Under the pieces are notes generated by a model. That model had not been told where the DNA came from. It saw nothing but the letters and a program-made list of their open reading frames with translations, and made no database searches. Positions 61,423 through 64,000 of a stretch of DNA of 64,000 nucleotides are shown piece after piece. The position numbers and the translations under genes are program-made. The stretch's first letter is position 1. Every line of letters starts with the position of its first letter. The DNA comes from Medakamo hakoo (lineage: Eukaryota > Chlorophyta > Trebouxiophyceae > Coccomyxaceae): the NCBI GenBank assembly GCA_026636295.1, contig CP089461.1:372001-436000 (forward strand). Reading direction: 5' to 3'.

Positions 61423-62501
61423 TCACAGAGGCAGCAACGGGTCCGCCCCGACGTCTTTGAAAATGATGTACCGCGACCGCGCCTCTCCCAACGCGCCGTA
61501 CCACTGCGGCACAAAGGGCGCCATCCAAATGGCGTCGCCGGCGGTGACGGGGTACCACCGCTCGCCCAGCCGGTAAACCCCCTTCCCCTCCAGCAGGACC
61601 ATGCCGTGCTGGTTGTAGTGGACCTCCTTCGTCACCAGGGCCTGGCCCGGTTCAAAGTCCATGACGTGGACGTTGAAGTCGGGGCTGGAGGAGGGCGAGG
61701 GCGGCGGGAGGAGCTTGCGCAGCGTGAAGACTTCGCCGCCGCCCGGGTCGAGCGTGGGCAGCGCTGACGCGGACGGGCCGGAGAGGAAGGGTGGCGGGGT
61801 GGCGTCGCCGCCCAGGGCGTACAGCTTTTCCCATACGAGGAGGCCCGCGCCGTGTGGGGAGGACAGGCTGACCGACGGCGACGCGGCGCAGGCGGGCGGG
61901 AGGTAGGCGAACCCGTCGGCGTGGAGGGTGCGCGGGCCGTCGAGGCCTGGGCAGCCGTCGTCGTCGCCGCTGATGTCGAGCGAGCCGTCCAGGACGTAGA
62001 TGAAGCGTTGGACGCGGGCGCGAGCTTGTTCAGCTCCGGGTCCGCCGCCTGCGAGCGCCGGTCCCGCACTCCCACCCGCGCCGAGCGTCGCGAAAAACAT
62101 AGAGAAGCCCGCGCGGAGGGGTGGGGCGGGCGAGATCAGGACGGCCGCGCTCGCATTCACCCAGCCTGGCAGCGCCGACCAGGTGCGCGACTCGGGCGTG
62201 ATGAGGGCGTGGTCGGCCGCGACGACGGACCGGGTGAAGCCGGGGAGGTCTGTGTGGTGTGTGTGTGTATGTGGGCGGCGGGGCGTGAGGGTGGGGGAGG
62301 GGGGCCAGGTTGGGAGGGGCGGGGGAGCAAAAAACCGCACCGCCCGCGCGCGCCCGCACCATCAAACGCAAGCCCGGTCGAGCGACCAGGACTCAGTAAG
62401 CTCCCATAGTCAACGGACTGTGCAGCTGTCCACAGCCAGCCCAGGGCGAGCGACGGGTGGAGCAGCAGGGCCGCCCAGGCGGCGGCGAGGAGCGGGCGCA
62501 T
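61423..62501 (-). CDS. UGLYAH: (S)-ureidoglycine aminohydrolase (UGLYAH)
   Basis: Converts ureidoglycine to ureidoglycolate with ammonium release, one step before UAH. Exons are 62360-62501 and 61423-62249 (322 aa), phase 1 (GLAFD-D/LPGFTRSVV). The N terminus is a signal peptide (MRPLLAAAWAALLLHPSLAL), as in the plant ER enzyme. Bicupin landmarks are DLPGFTRSVVAADHALITPE, SALPGWVNASAAVLISP, RFIYVLDGSLDI, FAYLPPACAAS, GGEVFTLRKLLP, FNVHVMDFEPGQALVTKEVH, YNQHGMVLLEGKGVYRLG, ERWYPVTAGDAIWMAPFVPQ and RSRYIIFKDV. Glu/His/His/Gln of the second cupin (KEVHYNQHG, FVPQWY) are the Mn ligands. Its stop is 162 bp from the UAH stop and its start 87 bp from the next gene. Confidence 0.95.
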
Positions 62502-62588
62502 TTCTTCGCTCGCCTCGCTTGTTCGCCGCTGTGCCCGCGGGCGGCCGAGCGCCCCCCCCCCCTGCTCCATCCGCTCTCGGCCGAACAA

Positions 62589-64000
62589 ATGGCCTTTTCA
62601 TCATTGGCCTCTTTTCCTCCGCCGCCGCCGCCAATGGCGGACCCACCACCTCCGCCGCCACCACCCGACGGCGGTAGCGCTTTACAACAGCTCACGGCTC
62701 ACGCCCGCACCGCGGCAACCAAAGCCGCCGCCACTCTCAAACGCTGCGCCGACACGCACGCCCGCCGCCGCGCGGCGGCCTCGACCCACCCCCTCCCCGT
62801 CGCCGGCCTGGGCCGTTCCTCCGCGTCCGACATCGCGTACGCCCTCCGCGATGAAGACGGCGCCCTGGCCGACGCCTGGCTCGATGCGCTCGCGCTGACG
62901 CAATTCGCGTTCCTGCGCGCGCTCGCAGACCTGCGGGCGGCCGAGGCCGCGCTGACATACTGGCGCGGCGCGGCGGACGAGGGCGCGGCCTCCACCGCCG
63001 GCCACGCCGGGCGGCTGCTGCTGCGCTCGGGGCCCGCAGCAGCTGGCGCGGCGCTCAAGCGAGCTGCCGTCGCGGCCCGCCACGGCCACAACCCGGTGAC
63101 GGCGCTGCTGGCCGAGGCAGGAGGAGAGGACGGCGGCGCGGCCGCGGCCGTCGAAGCGCGCGTGTTTGGGCTGAAAGCGCTGAGGAGCGCGCGGGCGGCG
63201 ACCGTGGCGGCGGTGTGTGCGGCGGGTGCGGCGCTGGGCCGGGCTGCCCATGAGGGTGAAGGCGCGGTGGGCGAAGCGCTCGGCCGCCTGGTGGCCGCGG
63301 TGGAGGGCGCGCGCGCGCCGGGCGGCGGCGGCGGCGGCCCGGTCGCGGCCGCGGCCGCCCGCCGCCGGGCGGCCGTCCGGGCAGGCCTGGCGAGCCTGTT
63401 GGTGCGGGGCGGCGGCGAGGAGGGTGACGAGGCGCCGCCGCGTCCGCCGCCGCCGCCCCGCTCCTCGTCCCTGGACGCTGCCGTCGCGGCGCTGGGCGCG
63501 GGCGACGCGGCCGCCCTGCTGGAGGCTGCGCGCGCGGCACGTGGACCGCCAGGTGCAGCGCCGCCGTCGTCGTCGTCGTCCGCCGCGTCCGCCCTCGCGG
63601 CCGCTGCGTTTGCTGCCGGCACGGACCCGGCGCCCCTCGCCGGCCCCGACGCTCCACGCCTCCCACCCCGCTTGGCCGCGCCGTCGGCTCTCGCCCAACG
63701 CTGGGTGGGCGCCACGCTCGCGGGCGGCGCCGCCCTGGCCGCGGCCGCCTTCCTCGCACTGCACTCCCCCCTGTGCGGCAGCGGCGACCTGGAGGGCTGG
63801 CTTTCTTCGGGCGCGGCCACGCTCACCGGCGCGGTCTCAGCCCACGTCACGACGCCGCTGGCGGCGCTGGCGAGGGAAGCTTTCACGTCCCTGCAGCCCG
63901 GGCGCGGCGGCGTGACCTCCGACGCCGTCGACGCGGATCGGGCCGCGCTCGCTCGCATGGTGTCCGATTTTGCCGCCGACGCCGCGGCGTCCAGCGGCGG
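62589..64000 (+). CDS. NCA2/DGS1-family mitochondrial membrane protein (3' end outside window)
   Basis: Frame open from the ATG at 62589 to the window edge (470 codons, no intron needed). It starts with a Pro-rich segment. Helical regions follow, including LADAWLDALALTQFAFLRAL, then DLRAAEAALTYWRG. A potential membrane helix is RWVGATLAGGAALAAAAFLA. The closing stretch LAALAREAFTSLQPGRGGVT then DADRAALARMVSDFAAD matches the start of the NCA2 domain (Leu-x-x-Asp-x-x-Ser-Leu-x-Arg-Met-Val-x-Asp-Phe). Plant DGS1 and yeast Nca2 are mitochondrial outer-membrane proteins affecting lipid balance and ATP synthase expression. The call depends mainly on the last 60 residues, so confidence is moderate. 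Most of the NCA2 domain lies beyond the window. The first 25 residues could instead be 5' leader, since a second Met follows at codon 16. Confidence 0.62.
   Translation, partial: MAFSSLASFPPPPPPMADPPPPPPPPDGGSALQQLTAHARTAATKAAATLKRCADTHARRRAAASTHPLPVAGLGRSSASDIAYALRDEDGALADAWLDALALTQFAFLRALADLRAAEAALTYWRGAADEGAASTAGHAGRLLLRSGPAAAGAALKRAAVAARHGHNPVTALLAEAGGEDGGAAAAVEARVFGLKALRSARAATVAAVCAAGAALGRAAHEGEGAVGEALGRLVAAVEGARAPGGGGGGPVAAAAARRRAAVRAGLASLLVRGGGEEGDEAPPRPPPPPRSSSLDAAVAALGAGDAAALLEAARAARGPPGAAPPSSSSSAASALAAAAFAAGTDPAPLAGPDAPRLPPRLAAPSALAQRWVGATLAGGAALAAAAFLALHSPLCGSGDLEGWLSSGAATLTGAVSAHVTTPLAALAREAFTSLQPGRGGVTSDAVDADRAALARMVSDFAADAAASSG

Overview
This window is nuclear DNA of a very GC-rich unicellular eukaryote, most probably a green microalga. 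Nearly all codons end in G or C, genes are packed tightly, and most carry one to three short spliceosomal introns (about 80-365 nt, GT..AG, commonly with GTGCGT or GTGAGT donors). Plant-lineage traits include a nuclear gene for plastid-type ribosomal protein bS21, plant-type ureide catabolism enzymes (UAH and UGLYAH), a DGS1/NCA2-family protein, and several proteins with transit-peptide-like N termini. A GC-rich alga of another lineage, such as a haptophyte, cannot be excluded from this window alone. I saw no tRNA or rRNA gene, transposon, virus-like element or CRISPR array.

Layout. 1-9.0 kb: MLH1 (-, C-terminus off the left edge), a secreted CAP-domain protein (+), an Mpv17/PMP22 protein (-) and an AP-1/2 beta-adaptin (-). 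9.3-16.4 kb: a SAM methyltransferase (+), a polytopic membrane protein (+), PCH2/TRIP13 (-), plastid bS21 (+) and a PPIE-like RRM protein (+). 16.7-22 kb: phosphoglucomutase (-) and a secreted prolyl oligopeptidase (-). 22.5-29.2 kb: a small unknown protein (+), a membrane-anchored TylF-like methyltransferase (+), a SelW-like Rdx protein (-), malic enzyme (-) and an MMTAG2-like protein (+). 29.2-39.1 kb: SGF11 (-), WDR70 (-), a DESI-type deSUMOylase (+), RPS14 (-), ARL2 (+), U1A/U2B'' (-) and an Ala-rich unknown (+). 39.4-51.7 kb: an unknown, probably plastid membrane protein (-), glucose-6-phosphate dehydrogenase (+), a secreted patatin (+), a DnaJ-type zinc-finger protein (-), a second plastid-like membrane protein (-) and eIF2B-epsilon (+). 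51.8-64 kb: a GT69 glycosyltransferase (-), ELP5 (+), a COMT-like methyltransferase (+), a low-complexity protein (-), thioredoxin (-), UAH (+), UGLYAH (-) and an NCA2/DGS1 protein (+, off the right edge).

Most genes are housekeeping and share no single pathway. The clear functional pairing is UAH next to UGLYAH: tail to tail, 162 bp apart, both with secretory signals. They encode two of the last steps that release ammonium from purine-derived ureides. MLH1 and PCH2 in one window fit a meiotic cycle. Thirteen divergent gene pairs occur, and eleven have start codons less than 320 bp apart, so shared promoters are likely the rule. The other notable points are a perfect 15-bp hairpin behind G6PD, a beta-adaptin whose ear lacks its platform half, and intron homopolymers that always read as C on the sense strand. 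All gene models come from reading splice sites and reading frames by eye, without transcript support.
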